Part shown: positions 7,239 to 16,290 of the stretch, in pieces
Layout: each line of letters opens with the position of its first letter
Position numbering within the stretch: the stretch's first letter is position 1
Source of the DNA: an uncultured Pseudomonadales bacterium
GTDB lineage: Bacteria > Pseudomonadota > Gammaproteobacteria > Pseudomonadales > Cellvibrionaceae
Direction: 5' to 3'
Length of the DNA stretch: 16,684 bases
Assembly: GCA_938048505.1 (NCBI GenBank)
Contig: CALIUX010000071.1
Span: 1-16,684 of the forward strand
Translations under genes and position numbers: made by a program
Notes under the pieces: model-generated
Databases searched by the model: none
What the model was told of the DNA's origin: nothing
The model's input: the letters and a program-made list of their open reading frames with translations, nothing else

Positions 7239-10106
7239 TTAAGATAAAGCACCATGACAGGCTTTATATTTTTTACCGGAGCCACATGGGCAAGGGTCAT
7301 TTCGACCCACTTTTGGCCCCGTTCGCTTGGGTTGCTGAACCGGTGCTGCCGGTTCTTCGGCACCTGGTTCACTGAGTGCCGAAACCTCTGCATGCTGCAG
7401 CTGCTGGTTTTTCATGGCCTCTTCGGCTTCGAGCTGGCGCTGCGCTTCCATAAGGTGCATTTCTTCTTCCGTCATGGGTTCTACGCGGAATAAAACGCGT
7501 GTCACTTCATGCTTAAGGCTGCTCTGTAACTCTTGGAATAATTCAAATGCTTCGCGCTTATACTCTTGCTTAGGATTCTTCTGTGCATACGCACGTAGGC
7601 CAATGCCTTGACGAAGTTGATCCATGCTTTGTAAGTGGTCTTTCCACAAATTATCCAGAACATGCAACATAATCTGTTTTTCAAGACTGCGAATGACATT
7701 CTCTAAGCGCTCGGCTTTACTGTTATAGCGCTCATCCATTGCCGCTACAATTTTTTCTCTTAAAGGCTCTTCATACAGCTTTTTGTCATCTTCCAGCCAT
7801 TGCCCAATAGGCAATTCCGCACCAAACTCGACTTTAAAGGCCTCTTCTAGAGCCGGCACATTCCATTGCTCTACCAATGATTGAGGCGGAATATGGTTTG
7901 AAATAATGTCGTGAACCACTTCTTCGCGCATAGCTGCAACTGCGTGCTCGATAGTATCCATTTCCAATAAGTCATTGCGCTGGGAGTAGATCACTTGGCG
8001 TTGATCATTTGCCACGTCATCGTATTCCAGCAACTGCTTACGAAAATCAAAGTTGCGGCCTTCTACTTTGCGCTGCGCTTTTTCAATTGCACGCGAAACC
8101 ATCTTGGCTTCTATCGCTTCGCCTTTTTCCATGCCCAATGCAGACATCATATTGCGTACGCGGTCTGACGCAAAAATACGCATCAGACTGTCTTCAAGGG
8201 AAAGATAAAAACGGGAGGCTCCTGGATCACCCTGACGACCCGCACGGCCACGCAACTGGTTATCAATACGACGAGATTCATGTCGCTCCGTACCAATAAT
8301 ATGCAAGCCGCCATTGTCTTTGACTTGCTGATTGCGTTTTTTCCACTCTTCTTTGATTGTTTCAATCTGAGCATCACTTGGATCCGCTAAGCTTGCCACT
8401 TCGGCTTCCCAGCTTCCGCCTAATACAATATCGGTTCCTCGACCAGCCATGTTTGTAGCCACCGTTACCGCGCCAGGGCGGCCGGCTTGGGCAATAATAT
8501 CGGCTTCTCGCTCATGCTGCTTTGCGTTCAAGACTTCATGTTTGATGCCCGACTGGCGAAAGCGCTTTGCCATTTCTTCCGAACTTTCAACTGAGGCCGT
8601 TCCCACAAGAATAGGAACATTTTTTTGCTGCAGCTCTTTAACTTCTTCAACAATGGCATCAAATTTTTCTTGAATGCTCATGTAAACCAGATCGTTAAAG
8701 TCTTGTCTGGCAATCGGCTTGTTGGTAGGAATCACCACAACATCCAGATCATAAATCTGTCTAAACTCTACCGCTTCGGTATCTGCTGTGCCCGTCATAC
8801 CCGAAAGCTTTTGATATAAGCGGAAGTAATTCTGAAAGGTCGTAGAGGCCAGTGTCTGACTCTCACTTTGGATCGTAACGCCTTCTTTTGCCTCAATCGC
8901 TTGGTGCAAACCTTCAGAAAGGCGACGGCCAGCCATTGTACGGCCCGTATGCTCATCAATCAGAACAACTTGCCCTTCTTGAACAATGTACTCAACATCA
9001 TTGTTATAGAGTTTGTGCGCTTTTAGCGATGTATGAACATGGTGGAGCAAGTTCAGGTTGGCCGCCGAGTACAAGCTTTCGCTTTCACCCATTAAGTTAT
9101 TTTTAACTAACCAGCTTTCAACTAACTCATGCCCTGTTTCGGTCAGTTCAATTTGACGGCCTTTTTCATCAAGGATGTAATGCCCTTTGACCGCCAATTG
9201 GCATAGGGGTGGCTTGGCTGAAGCATCCAAAATGACAAGGTCTTTATCTTGCTGACTGGCTTGATCCAATGCAGCATTGATCGAGCACGGCTTGTCTTGG
9301 CCTTCTAATTTAACCTTGGCAAATTGAATTTTTTCATTACGCTCACCATCTGAATCGGCCACCGGCATAAGGCTCGGCGTGAGGGAATTCATGACTTGGT
9401 AAAGCTTTGAGCTATCTTCTGCAGCACCTGAAATAATCAGCGGTGTACGGGCTTCATCAATCAGGATTGAATCCACTTCATCGATAACAGCAAATGTCAG
9501 TGCACGCTGCATGCGATCTTCAAGACGCGAGACCATATTGTCACGCAGGTAATCAAAACCAAATTCGTTATTGGTCCCGTAGGTAATATCCGATGCATAA
9601 GCAATACGCTTCTCTTCTTGTGGCTGCATTGATGCAATCACACCAACCGATAAGCCCAGGCCATCGTATAACGGCTTCATCCATTCGGCATCACGGCGAG
9701 CAAGGTAATCATTCACCGTAACAACATGCGCTCCATTCCCTGCAATCGCATTGAGATACACCGCTAAGGTCGACATTAACGTCTTACCTTCACCTGTACG
9801 CATCTCTGCAATACGCCCTTCATGCAACGTAATACCACCAATCAGCTGGACATCATAATGACGCATACCCATGATTCGACGGCTCGCTTCACGGCATACC
9901 GCAAAGGCTTCGGGCAATAATGCATCCAGTGTTTCACCATTATGGTGGCGGCTTCGAAACGATTCTGTTTTTTGCTTAAGATCTAAATCACTTAAGGCTT
10001 TTGTTTCATCTTCTAGCGCATTAATTTTTTTGACGAGTTTGCGCATGCGCTTTAACTCGCGATCGTTTTTCGAACCAAAAACCAGCTTTAGGGGATTAAG
10101 AGTCAT
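7239..10106 (-). CDS. secA: Preprotein translocase ATPase SecA, with an internal insertion
   Basis: Motor ATPase that drives unfolded preproteins through SecYEG at the inner membrane. The N-terminus ([17 protein letters not shown]) matches SecA and fixes the ATG at 10106. Walker A MRTGEGKT is at residues 102-109 and Walker [16 protein letters not shown] begins at 209. NBD2, helical-wing and scaffold sequences follow. The C-terminal SEC-C zinc site is intact (Cys939, Cys941, Cys950, His951), suited to SecB and phospholipid binding. At 955 residues it is longer than the 901 of E. coli. Most of the excess is an extra stretch of about 45 residues within 247-307, at the start of the preprotein-crosslinking domain. 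There is no Shine-Dalgarno before the ATG; CTCCT lies there instead. The M23 peptidase gene is 103 bp upstream and argJ follows. No secM-like leader is seen. Confidence 0.98.
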   Translation of the reverse strand: MTLNPLKLVFGSKNDRELKRMRKLVKKINALEDETKALSDLDLKQKTESFRSRHHNGETLDALLPEAFAVCREASRRIMGMRHYDVQLIGGITLHEGRIAEMRTGEGKTLMSTLAVYLNAIAGNGAHVVTVNDYLARRDAEWMKPLYDGLGLSVGVIASMQPQEEKRIAYASDITYGTNNEFGFDYLRDNMVSRLEDRMQRALTFAVIDEVDSILIDEARTPLIISGAAEDSSKLYQVMNSLTPSLMPVADSDGERNEKIQFAKVKLEGQDKPCSINAALDQASQQDKDLVILDASAKPPLCQLAVKGHYILDEKGRQIELTETGHELVESWLVKNNLMGESESLYSAANLNLLHHVHTSLKAHKLYNNDVEYIVQEGQVVLIDEHTGRTMAGRRLSEGLHQAIEAKEGVTIQSESQTLASTTFQNYFRLYQKLSGMTGTADTEAVEFRQIYDLDVVVIPTNKPIARQDFNDLVYMSIQEKFDAIVEEVKELQQKNVPILVGTASVESSEEMAKRFRQSGIKHEVLNAKQHEREADIIAQAGRPGAVTVATNMAGRGTDIVLGGSWEAEVASLADPSDAQIETIKEEWKKRNQQVKDNGGLHIIGTERHESRRIDNQLRGRAGRQGDPGASRFYLSLEDSLMRIFASDRVRNMMSALGMEKGEAIEAKMVSRAIEKAQRKVEGRNFDFRKQLLEYDDVANDQRQVIYSQRNDLLEMDTIEHAVAAMREEVVHDIISNHIPPQSLVEQWNVPALEEAFKVEFGAELPIGQWLEDDKKLYEEPLREKIVAAMDERYNSKAERLENVIRSLEKQIMLHVLDNLWKDHLQSMDQLRQGIGLRAYAQKNPKQEYKREAFELFQELQSSLKHEVTRVLFRVEPMTEEEMHLMEAQRQLEAEEAMKNQQLQHAEVSALSEPGAEEPAAPVQQPKRTGPKVGRNDPCPCGSGKKYKACHGALS

Positions 10107-10130
10107 AGGAGATAACTTGTTTTAAACAGC

Positions 10131-10158
10131 AATATAGGAAAACCTGCACACCCTGCAA
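10131..10158 (-). promoter_or_regulatory. Candidate secA promoter
   Basis: On the minus strand TTGCAG (10158-10153), a 16-bp spacer and TATATT (10136-10131) resemble a sigma-70 promoter with a good -10 and a fair -35. Transcription would start about 20 bases before the secA ATG, giving a very short leader. This is pattern matching only. Confidence 0.35.
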
Positions 10159-10209
10159 TAACGGCAAAGAACGAGCAAAGGCTAAATAAAGGGGGAGTAT
10201 AGTATGGTA

Positions 10210-11145
10210 TCAGCGGCTAGCGCGGCGGATATAAGAAGCCGGATCGACAGTGCGACCGTGCTTATAGACTTCAAAATGAACATGAGGACCTGTTGAGCGA
10301 CCGCTCGATCCCATTAATGCAATAACTTGGCCTTTTTTGACTACATCACCGGCTTTGACAAGGTTTTCCTTGCAGTGGGCATAGCGTGTCTTAAAGCCAT
10401 TACCATGGTTAATTTCAACCAGATTACCATAGCCATAACGTTCAGCAGACCATGTCACAACGCCCGCTGCGACCGCAACAATGTCACTGCCGTCTTTGCC
10501 CGCAAAATCAACACCAGCATGCCACGCTTCACGACCACTGAATGGGTCATTGCGGCGGCCATAATGTGAAGAGAGGTACCCCTTGGTCACTGGGCGTCCT
10601 GCAACAAAGACCGATTCTTCAATTTTTTTGTTGGAGAGTAATGTTTCTAGTACTTGGAGCTGATGTTGACGGTCATCAATCTTAAACGCCAAATCATCGA
10701 TAGCATCCATGAATGAAGGCACATTCAATGCGTGATCTGCAAGCTCATCAGAGGGGCCGCCTAAGGCGGGCCGCTGGCTAAAATCAAACTCATCGGTATC
10801 GAGTTTGGCCGCTAGAGTCACACGTTCGCCCAGCGCATCAAGTCTGACTAGGCGAGCCTGCAATTCAGCAACTCTTAGTGTTAATGCCTCAAGCTTGCTG
10901 GCTGCTTCTTGGCGTGTTCTTTTAATCTCAGCTTTCTGGGTTGCTAGCTGTTGCTCCCAAGACTCTGAGATATTAGGGGCCAGTAACGAGTGCTCGCCCT
11001 TAACAACACTCCACTGCAAAGCCATTAACGTTACCGCAGTTAAGGGTAATGCCAACACACAGACGAACAAAATGGCTTTAGACCAGAAGCCTAAAGTTAT
11101 CGTTTTTGTACCGCCATGGCGTTTGTTAATGAGGATTAGCTTCAC
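10210..11145 (-). CDS. Membrane-anchored M23 (LytM-type) peptidase
   Basis: A 311-residue envelope protein. A basic N-terminus (KLILINKRHGGTK) precedes one transmembrane helix at about 22-44. A helical, probably coiled-coil segment (about 62-105) follows, then a linker and a C-terminal M23 domain (about 180-305). Zinc ligands His209, Asp213 and His290 and catalytic His257 and His288 are present (HAGVD, YAHC, GPHVHFE), so the site looks intact, unlike degenerate EnvC/NlpD regulators. The likely role is cutting peptidoglycan cross-links or activating amidases in the periplasm. Synteny next to lpxC and the division cluster suggests cell-wall remodelling. The start is GTG at 11145 without a clear Shine-Dalgarno; no in-frame ATG lies before the membrane helix, so GTG is preferred. 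This gene occupies the lpxC-secA interval, as in Pseudomonas. Confidence 0.92.
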   Translation of the reverse strand: MKLILINKRHGGTKTITLGFWSKAILFVCVLALPLTAVTLMALQWSVVKGEHSLLAPNISESWEQQLATQKAEIKRTRQEAASKLEALTLRVAELQARLVRLDALGERVTLAAKLDTDEFDFSQRPALGGPSDELADHALNVPSFMDAIDDLAFKIDDRQHQLQVLETLLSNKKIEESVFVAGRPVTKGYLSSHYGRRNDPFSGREAWHAGVDFAGKDGSDIVAVAAGVVTWSAERYGYGNLVEINHGNGFKTRYAHCKENLVKAGDVVKKGQVIALMGSSGRSTGPHVHFEVYKHGRTVDPASYIRRASR

Positions 11146-11464
11146 AAGCAGATTAATATCTATTGAATCAGTTTTAGTTAAAGCGCATGAAAATATGAGT
11201 GTTTTATTGTTTTGGGTCGATCATTTTTCATCAACCTTCTCTCAAAATCACGCAGCTAAATATAATACGCTATTACTATTAAGACTATATCGCGTTAAAG
11301 AAATAGCAAAATGGCGCAAGAATATGGCACATAAAAACAAAAAAGCCAACTGAATGTGTTGGCTTTTTATCAAAATATAGATAAATGAGGGCTACAATAC
11401 TATGAATGCCTCAAAGTGAGAGCAAAGAATCAGGCCTGCCGTATCACAGACGCGAAGAAGCGCG
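11146..11464. other. 319-bp intergenic region between lpxC and the M23 gene
   Basis: Contains the lpxC terminator (annotated separately) and about 190 bp of AT-rich DNA leading to the M23 gene. No gene of either strand is convincing. AT-rich -10-like sequences occur near 11265-11276 on both strands (TATTATATT on minus, TATAAT on plus) without a matching -35. A small CGCG/CGCG hairpin lies directly after the lpxC stop. No DUF721 (DciA-like) gene, found near this place in some relatives, is present. Confidence 0.6.
11340..11368 (-). terminator. Rho-independent terminator after lpxC, probably bidirectional
   Basis: A perfect 11-bp inverted repeat, AAAAAGCCAAC (11340-11350) and GTTGGCTTTTT (11358-11368), with a 7-base loop. 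On the minus strand it ends in TTTTTGTTTTTAT, a strong T-tract. It lies 96 bp past the lpxC stop and separates the division/lpxC transcript from the M23-secA genes. The symmetric A/T flanks allow action on either strand. Confidence 0.9.
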
Positions 11465-12376
11465 CTAGGATGCAACGGCTAATGGCTTGTGGTACGCAAT
11501 CGGTGACTCTTCGTCTTCAAATGTCACCACTTCCCAAGCATCTGTACGGCGAATGAGCTCGCGTAATACTTGGTTATTGAGGCCATGGCCCGACTTATAA
11601 GCACGGTATTCGCCAATCAGGGTATTACCCAATAGATAAAGATCGCCAATAGCATCTAGAATCTTGTGCTTAACGAACTCATCGTCATAACGCAGGCCAT
11701 CTTCATTCAGAATGCGGTATTTATCGACAACAATTGCATTATCAACGCTACCACCTTTGGCTAAACCCTTTGAGCGCAAATACTCAATTTCATGCATAAA
11801 GCCAAATGTGCGCGCTCTTGATATTTCTTTTACGAACGACGTGCTAGAGAAGTCAACAACAGCATCTAGCTTGCGTCCTTTGAATACGGGATGGTCAAAA
11901 TCGATGCCAAATGACACTTTGAACCCATCAAATGGGACAAACGTTGCGAATTTATCACCATCTTTAACCGTCACTTCTTTTTTAATACGGATAAATTTCT
12001 TGGCAACGGGCTGCTCTTGAATGCCTGCAGATTGAATCAAGAAGACAAAGGGGCCTGCACTGCCATCCATAATAGGCACTTCATCGGCACTGACATCAAC
12101 AATGGCATTATCGATACCTAGACCTGCCATAGCAGACAGTAAATGTTCGACCGTTGAAACACGTACGCCATCTTGTATTAGGCTGGTAGAAAGAGTGGTA
12201 TCGCCCACATTTTCTGCTGTTGCGGGTATTTCAACCACAGGATTCAAATCAACACGTCTAAAAACAATACCGCTATCGGCTGGGGCAGGACGTAAAGTCA
12301 AAAAGATCTTTTGCCCAGTATGCAAGCCAACACCGGTTGCACGTATTTCGTTTTTAAGCGTTCGTTGTTTGATCAT
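11465..12376 (-). CDS. lpxC: UDP-3-O-acyl-N-acetylglucosamine deacetylase LpxC
   Basis: Zinc deacetylase for the committed step of lipid A synthesis, in the cytoplasm. At 303 residues it has the normal length. The N-terminus [21 protein letters not shown] is typical. Zinc ligands His78 (VEHLLSAM), His237 and Asp241 (HKILDAIGD) are in place, as are catalytic Glu77 and His264 (KSGHGLNN). The C-terminus, [11 protein letters not shown], aligns with the E. coli tail recognised by FtsH, so regulated proteolysis is possible but unproven. It follows ftsZ after 341 bp and has its own downstream terminator. A GAGA element lies 5 bases before the ATG. A consensus -35 (TTGACA, minus strand 12479-12474) lies about 100 bp upstream, but no good -10 accompanies it. 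Confidence 0.98.
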   Translation of the reverse strand: MIKQRTLKNEIRATGVGLHTGQKIFLTLRPAPADSGIVFRRVDLNPVVEIPATAENVGDTTLSTSLIQDGVRVSTVEHLLSAMAGLGIDNAIVDVSADEVPIMDGSAGPFVFLIQSAGIQEQPVAKKFIRIKKEVTVKDGDKFATFVPFDGFKVSFGIDFDHPVFKGRKLDAVVDFSSTSFVKEISRARTFGFMHEIEYLRSKGLAKGGSVDNAIVVDKYRILNEDGLRYDDEFVKHKILDAIGDLYLLGNTLIGEYRAYKSGHGLNNQVLRELIRRTDAWEVVTFEDEESPIAYHKPLAVAS

Positions 12377-12717
12377 AATATCTCTACCGTTCTGGTAAAA
12401 AGCCGCATTACTTATCTGTTGCCGTTCAGGGAGTCAGCTGAAGCTTATTGCATCACTGACACCATACACTCACTGTCAAGCAAGCAAAAATGGCGCAAAG
12501 TCGTCGCACCTAAAAATTATCAAGGGCTTCTGTATGACCATATTCTAATTTTCAACGACTGAATTACGCCTGAATAATTATTTGGGCAGTTTAAGCGTAA
12601 AAGCATCAATCCTAAAGAAAAATAACAGACAAAGCAAAATCGCCCCAACATTGCGGGGAATAGCATCCATGCAACAAAACCAGGGCGATTCTATTTTGTA
12701 TACGTTAGTAAAAAGCT
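12377..12717. other. 341-bp intergenic region between ftsZ and lpxC
   Basis: No gene is seen on either strand. The ftsZ-proximal part holds a nested inverted repeat that may act as a terminator (annotated separately). The lpxC-proximal part has TTGACA (minus 12479-12474), but the hexamers at 16-18 bp spacing fit -10 poorly, so a promoter is only suspected. lpxC is likely to have at least some transcription independent of ftsZ. Confidence 0.6.
12638..12690 (-). terminator. Possible terminator or attenuator after ftsZ
   Basis: On the minus strand AATCGCCC (12690-12683) can pair with GGGCGATT (12645-12638). Alternatively CCCC (12658-12655) can pair with GGGG (12646-12643) inside it. The two structures compete for the same G-run. 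The 3' side continues as ATTTTGCTTTG, a moderate T-tract. It begins about 30 bp past the ftsZ stop. Simple termination is most likely; partial read-through to lpxC is possible. Confidence 0.45.
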
Positions 12718-13881
12718 CTAGTCAGCTTGCCTACGTAAGAAGGCCGGAATATCAAGGTATTCCATGTCACGCGCTTTTTCATCGATCTTTGGTGCAGCAC
12801 TTGTATTTTGATTACGAATAACTGTCGGCTTATCGAGTACGGCATAGTTTAAACCGCCATCAGCATTACGGGTATTATCGACTACTTTTTCGGGTGCAGC
12901 TGGCGGCTCTTCTTCACGGACAGAGGGGCTACCCAGCCCTGTTGCAACAACGGTCACTTTAAGTTCATCCGACATTTCAGAGTCAATCACCGTGCCCACA
13001 ACAACCGTGGCATCACCTGAAGCAAACTCTTCGATAGTGTCACCCACCTCATTGAATTCACCCAAAGAAAGATCAACACCCGCCGTAATATTCACTAAAA
13101 TACCACGCGCACCGCTGAGATTAACATCTTCAAGAAGTGGGCTGCGAATAGCGGCTTCAGCTGCTTCACGCGCACGGTTTTCACCTTTACCTGCACCGCT
13201 GCCCATCATTGCCATGCCCATTTCGCTCATCACAGTGCGAACATCCGCAAAGTCAACATTGATCATGCCAGGGCGAATAATGAGATCAGCAATACCTTGA
13301 ACCGCACCTAATAAAACATCATTTGCAGCTTTGAATGCATCGATAAGGCTGGTTGACTTACCCAAAACATCCAGAAGTTTTTCGTTAGGAATCGTAATCA
13401 GCGAGTCAACACGATCTTTAAGCTGCTTAATGCCTTCTTCGGCAATCGCCATACGCTTACGACCTTCGAACGGGAATGGACGTGTCACAACCGCAACCGC
13501 CAAGATGCCCAGTTCACGCGCGACTTCCGCAACAACAGGCGCTGCACCTGTGCCCGTACCACCACCCATACCGGCAGTAATAAAGACCATATCAGCACCT
13601 TGCAATGTTTCAGCAATGCGCTCACGGTCTTCCATTGCAGCTTCACGCCCCATATTGGGGTTAGCACCCGCACCCAAGCCTTTAGTTAGGTGACCACCCA
13701 ACTGCAGAACCGTTTTGGCTTCAATATCTTTTAGCGCCTGAGCATCCGTATTGGCGCAAATAAAATCAACACCCTCTACTTGCTGCTCGATCATGTGGCG
13801 AACGGCATTACCACCACCACCACCAACACCAATGACTTTAATGACCGCATTTTGCGGAATATTATCGACAAGTTCAAACAT
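12718..13881 (-). CDS. ftsZ: Cell division GTPase FtsZ
   Basis: Tubulin homologue that polymerises into the Z ring at midcell. It has 387 residues, the usual length. The GTP-binding signature GGGTGTG is at residues 106-112, an early glycine-rich loop GVGGGGGNAVRHM at 18-30, and the T7 synergy loop NVDFAD at 208-213 with Asp210 and Asp213 present, so GTPase activity is expected. A variable linker (about 318-370) leads to the conserved tail DIPAFLRRQAD, the binding site for FtsA and ZipA. A strong Shine-Dalgarno, AAGGGGA, lies about 6 bases before the ATG. ftsA is 51 bp upstream. Nothing is unusual. Confidence 0.99.
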   Translation of the reverse strand: MFELVDNIPQNAVIKVIGVGGGGGNAVRHMIEQQVEGVDFICANTDAQALKDIEAKTVLQLGGHLTKGLGAGANPNMGREAAMEDRERIAETLQGADMVFITAGMGGGTGTGAAPVVAEVARELGILAVAVVTRPFPFEGRKRMAIAEEGIKQLKDRVDSLITIPNEKLLDVLGKSTSLIDAFKAANDVLLGAVQGIADLIIRPGMINVDFADVRTVMSEMGMAMMGSGAGKGENRAREAAEAAIRSPLLEDVNLSGARGILVNITAGVDLSLGEFNEVGDTIEEFASGDATVVVGTVIDSEMSDELKVTVVATGLGSPSVREEEPPAAPEKVVDNTRNADGGLNYAVLDKPTVIRNQNTSAAPKIDEKARDMEYLDIPAFLRRQAD

Positions 13882-13932
13882 AGCTTTCCCCTTACGTTCC
13901 CCTAGTATCTCAACAACCTTCAGCGATTAATC

Positions 13933-15165
13933 TTACCAATCACGCTGAAAGAAGTTTTTAATTCTGCCCCAAGTATTTTCTTGGGTTTCTGTAAATTCGG
14001 CTCCACCGGTATTTTGTTGCTGCTCTAAACCATATTGCAGCAAACCCACACCGGTTGAATAAATAGGGTTGTTCACAATATCTCTCAACCCAGTAATATT
14101 TTGCGGTGCGCCTAAGCGAACCGGCATGTGAAATATTTCTTCGGCCAGTTCAACAACACCTTCCATTTTGGCCGTACCACCGGTTAGCACAATGCCAGCC
14201 GGCAGCATATCTTCAAAACCGCTGCGCCTAAGCTCTGCAAGTACCAGCGTAAAGAGCTCGTCATATCGTGGTTCTACGACCTCAGCTAAGGCTTGGCGGG
14301 ACAAATCTCTTGGTGGCCGGTCGCCAACGCTCGGTACTTTTATTGTTTCTTCTGCCCCTGCAAGCTTACCCAATGCGCAAGCATATTTAATTTTAATCTC
14401 TTCGGCATGTTGCGTGGGTGTCCGCAAGGCCATCGCAATATCATTAGTGACTTGATCACCCGCAATTGGAATCACACCGGTATGACGGATAGAACCTTCG
14501 GTAAAGATGGCAATATCGGTTGTGCCACCACCAATATCAACCATACATACGCCAAGCTCTTTTTCATCTTCAGTCAAGACGGCATAACTTGAAGCCAGTT
14601 GCTCCAGAATAATATCGTCGACGTCTAGACCGCAACGCCGAATACACTTCTCAATATTTTGTGCAGCATTCACCGCACAAGTCACCAAATGTACTTTTGC
14701 TTCAAGCCTAACCCCGGACATACCTAAGGGCTCTTTTACACCGTCTTGATCATCAATACGATACTCTTGCGGCAATATATGCAGAATGCGTTGATCCGCT
14801 GGTATTGCAACGGCCTGCGCCGCATCAATCACACGTTCGATGTCTTGCGCAAAGACCTCGCGATCTTTGATCGCCACTATGCCATGAGAGTTAAGGCTGC
14901 GAATATGGCTGCCGGCAATACCCGCATAGACCGAGTGAATCTGACAGCCAGCCATTAATTCAGCTTCTTCTATTGCTCGCTGAATCGATTGCACGGTGGT
15001 ATCAATATTGACCACAACACCCTTTTTAAGTCCATTAGAACGATGCGAGCCTATGCCTACGATAGACAGCTCACCTTCTGGCGATAACTCACCGACAATC
15101 GCAACCACTTTAGATGTGCCGATATCAAGCCCGACGATCATTCTGTTACCACTGGACTGCGCCAT
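13933..15165 (-). CDS. ftsA: Cell division protein FtsA
   Basis: Actin-like ATPase that tethers FtsZ filaments to the inner membrane and recruits later divisome proteins. It has 410 residues. Phosphate-1 motif GLDIGTSKV is at 12-20, the SHS2/1C region lies around 85-165, phosphate-2 motif VDIGGGTTDIAIF is at 209-221, and the adenosine motif GIVLTGGTAKMEG is near 324-336. The C-terminus ends in an amphipathic membrane-targeting helix (WGRIKNFFQRDW) after a flexible Gln/Thr-rich linker. GGGGA lies 5 bases before the ATG. It is separated from ftsQ by 192 bp, where these genes usually abut, and is 51 bp from ftsZ. Confidence 0.98.
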   Translation of the reverse strand: MAQSSGNRMIVGLDIGTSKVVAIVGELSPEGELSIVGIGSHRSNGLKKGVVVNIDTTVQSIQRAIEEAELMAGCQIHSVYAGIAGSHIRSLNSHGIVAIKDREVFAQDIERVIDAAQAVAIPADQRILHILPQEYRIDDQDGVKEPLGMSGVRLEAKVHLVTCAVNAAQNIEKCIRRCGLDVDDIILEQLASSYAVLTEDEKELGVCMVDIGGGTTDIAIFTEGSIRHTGVIPIAGDQVTNDIAMALRTPTQHAEEIKIKYACALGKLAGAEETIKVPSVGDRPPRDLSRQALAEVVEPRYDELFTLVLAELRRSGFEDMLPAGIVLTGGTAKMEGVVELAEEIFHMPVRLGAPQNITGLRDIVNNPIYSTGVGLLQYGLEQQQNTGGAEFTETQENTWGRIKNFFQRDW

Positions 15166-15357
15166 TCATGTCCCCAAATATCAATTGGCTATTGCTCTTC
15201 ATTAGTTATTCTATTCATATCAACCTATATCAAACCTATTTTTGTTATAGGGCAAGTAGCTCAAGCAGCTATTGTTTGTGTATATATGTACTTATGCAAA
15301 TATATGTTGGTGCAAAGATGCACACCACTACGCATTCAACCATCAAAATCGCAGCCA
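15166..15357. other. 192-bp AT-rich spacer between ftsQ and ftsA
   Basis: No gene is seen. The spacer is AT-rich with alternating TA runs and a small TAGCT/AGCTA inverted repeat near 15256-15270. Several promoter-like hexamers occur (minus-strand TTGATA, TAGAAT, TATAAC), but none of the pairs has a proper 15-19 bp spacing with a good match. An internal promoter for ftsA-ftsZ is possible but not shown. Confidence 0.5.
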
Positions 15358-16290
15358 TTACAAAGTCGATGCCATCAAAGACAAACCAAAATTGCTGCCT
15401 GTCTTATTCATTGACAGTCCTATCTTGTCTTTAGACCGCAGCAGTGTTGACTGATCATTATCGTCATTCCACCCTACGGCAAAACCTTGCTTATAGCGCA
15501 TATCAATCATCTTTATGCGCGACAGGCTCTCTTGTAAACGGCCTGTCATTACCGGCATGAGTCGCTGTAGCTTTTCTAATGCATCATCCCGACCCAGCCT
15601 TATTGTTATGTTAGGAGCCATCACTAAAGACCACGCTAACGTATTATCCAGCTCTAGCACTAAAGGTGCAAATTTATGATGACCAAGCAACTTCGTTACT
15701 CGTACATATTGCTGCATTACCCTGCTCGCATATCGATCACTGGCCTTTAATAAAGGTAGATGATCTAGGCGGATTTTGTTGTCTAAGTTAACAATTTCGC
15801 CTCGTAAATTTAAAAAACCTGCGGAATTCCACCGCGCAATCGGTTGCTGCTCAGTTATTTTAATTAATAACGTGTCGGGCCATTGTCTGCTGACCGTTGC
15901 ACGGTCAACCCAAGGGTGGGTTTCTAAGTGCTTTTTTAACGAAACGATATCTAATTCAAGAAATGTATCCGTTAATTTTTTCTCAACGATTGCCTCAATG
16001 TCCGTCTCAGCCAAATATTTAAACTCACCCTCGACCGAAACATTCGCAATCGGCTTATTGGTATAACGCTGAACCCATTTTAACGGCTCAACTTTCGTCA
16101 CCACCCACCCTAATAGAACAAACAGCGCCAACAACGTCACACTTTTTATGCCGGTACGCCACGGCAATGCGCGCGTTTTACCCCGAGCACGAGACTTGCG
16201 CTTTCGGCTTGCACCGCGGCCCATACTTTCTTTAGTCACTCGCGCTAACCTGTTACTGCTATCATTTTTTGTCGAGTACTTGTAATGCAA
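15358..16290 (-). CDS. ftsQ: Cell division protein FtsQ
   Basis: Bitopic divisome protein that links early and late division proteins with FtsB and FtsL. The N-terminus is basic and cytoplasmic (SRKRKSRARGKTR), followed by one transmembrane helix (about 50-66), a POTRA domain beginning near 80 (KPIANVSVEG) and the FtsQ beta domain. HPWVDRATVSRQWPDTL and DMRYKQGFAVGW are typical. The start is uncertain. The TTG at 16290 gives 310 residues. An ATG at 16224 with an A/G-rich upstream stretch gives 288 and a cytoplasmic part of usual size, and may be the real start. About 35 residues after the last conserved block look like a non-conserved tail. The 5' end overlaps ddl by 29 bp (if TTG is used), indicating co-transcription. 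Confidence 0.95.
   Translation of the reverse strand: MHYKYSTKNDSSNRLARVTKESMGRGASRKRKSRARGKTRALPWRTGIKSVTLLALFVLLGWVVTKVEPLKWVQRYTNKPIANVSVEGEFKYLAETDIEAIVEKKLTDTFLELDIVSLKKHLETHPWVDRATVSRQWPDTLLIKITEQQPIARWNSAGFLNLRGEIVNLDNKIRLDHLPLLKASDRYASRVMQQYVRVTKLLGHHKFAPLVLELDNTLAWSLVMAPNITIRLGRDDALEKLQRLMPVMTGRLQESLSRIKMIDMRYKQGFAVGWNDDNDQSTLLRSKDKIGLSMNKTGSNFGLSLMASTL

Noticed and set aside
11265..11276. Perfect TATAAT on the plus strand near 11271
   Set aside because: No -35 at suitable spacing and no plus-strand gene downstream before the terminator.
10805..11353. Plus-strand open frame of 182 codons
   Set aside because: It is antisense to the M23 gene for more than half its length, runs through the lpxC terminator, and its translation is low-complexity Ser/Ala/Arg with no recognisable domain.
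12992..13693. Plus-strand open frames opposite ftsZ
   Set aside because: FtsZ coding is unambiguous; these are antisense shadows rich in Ser, Pro and Ala produced by its codon bias.
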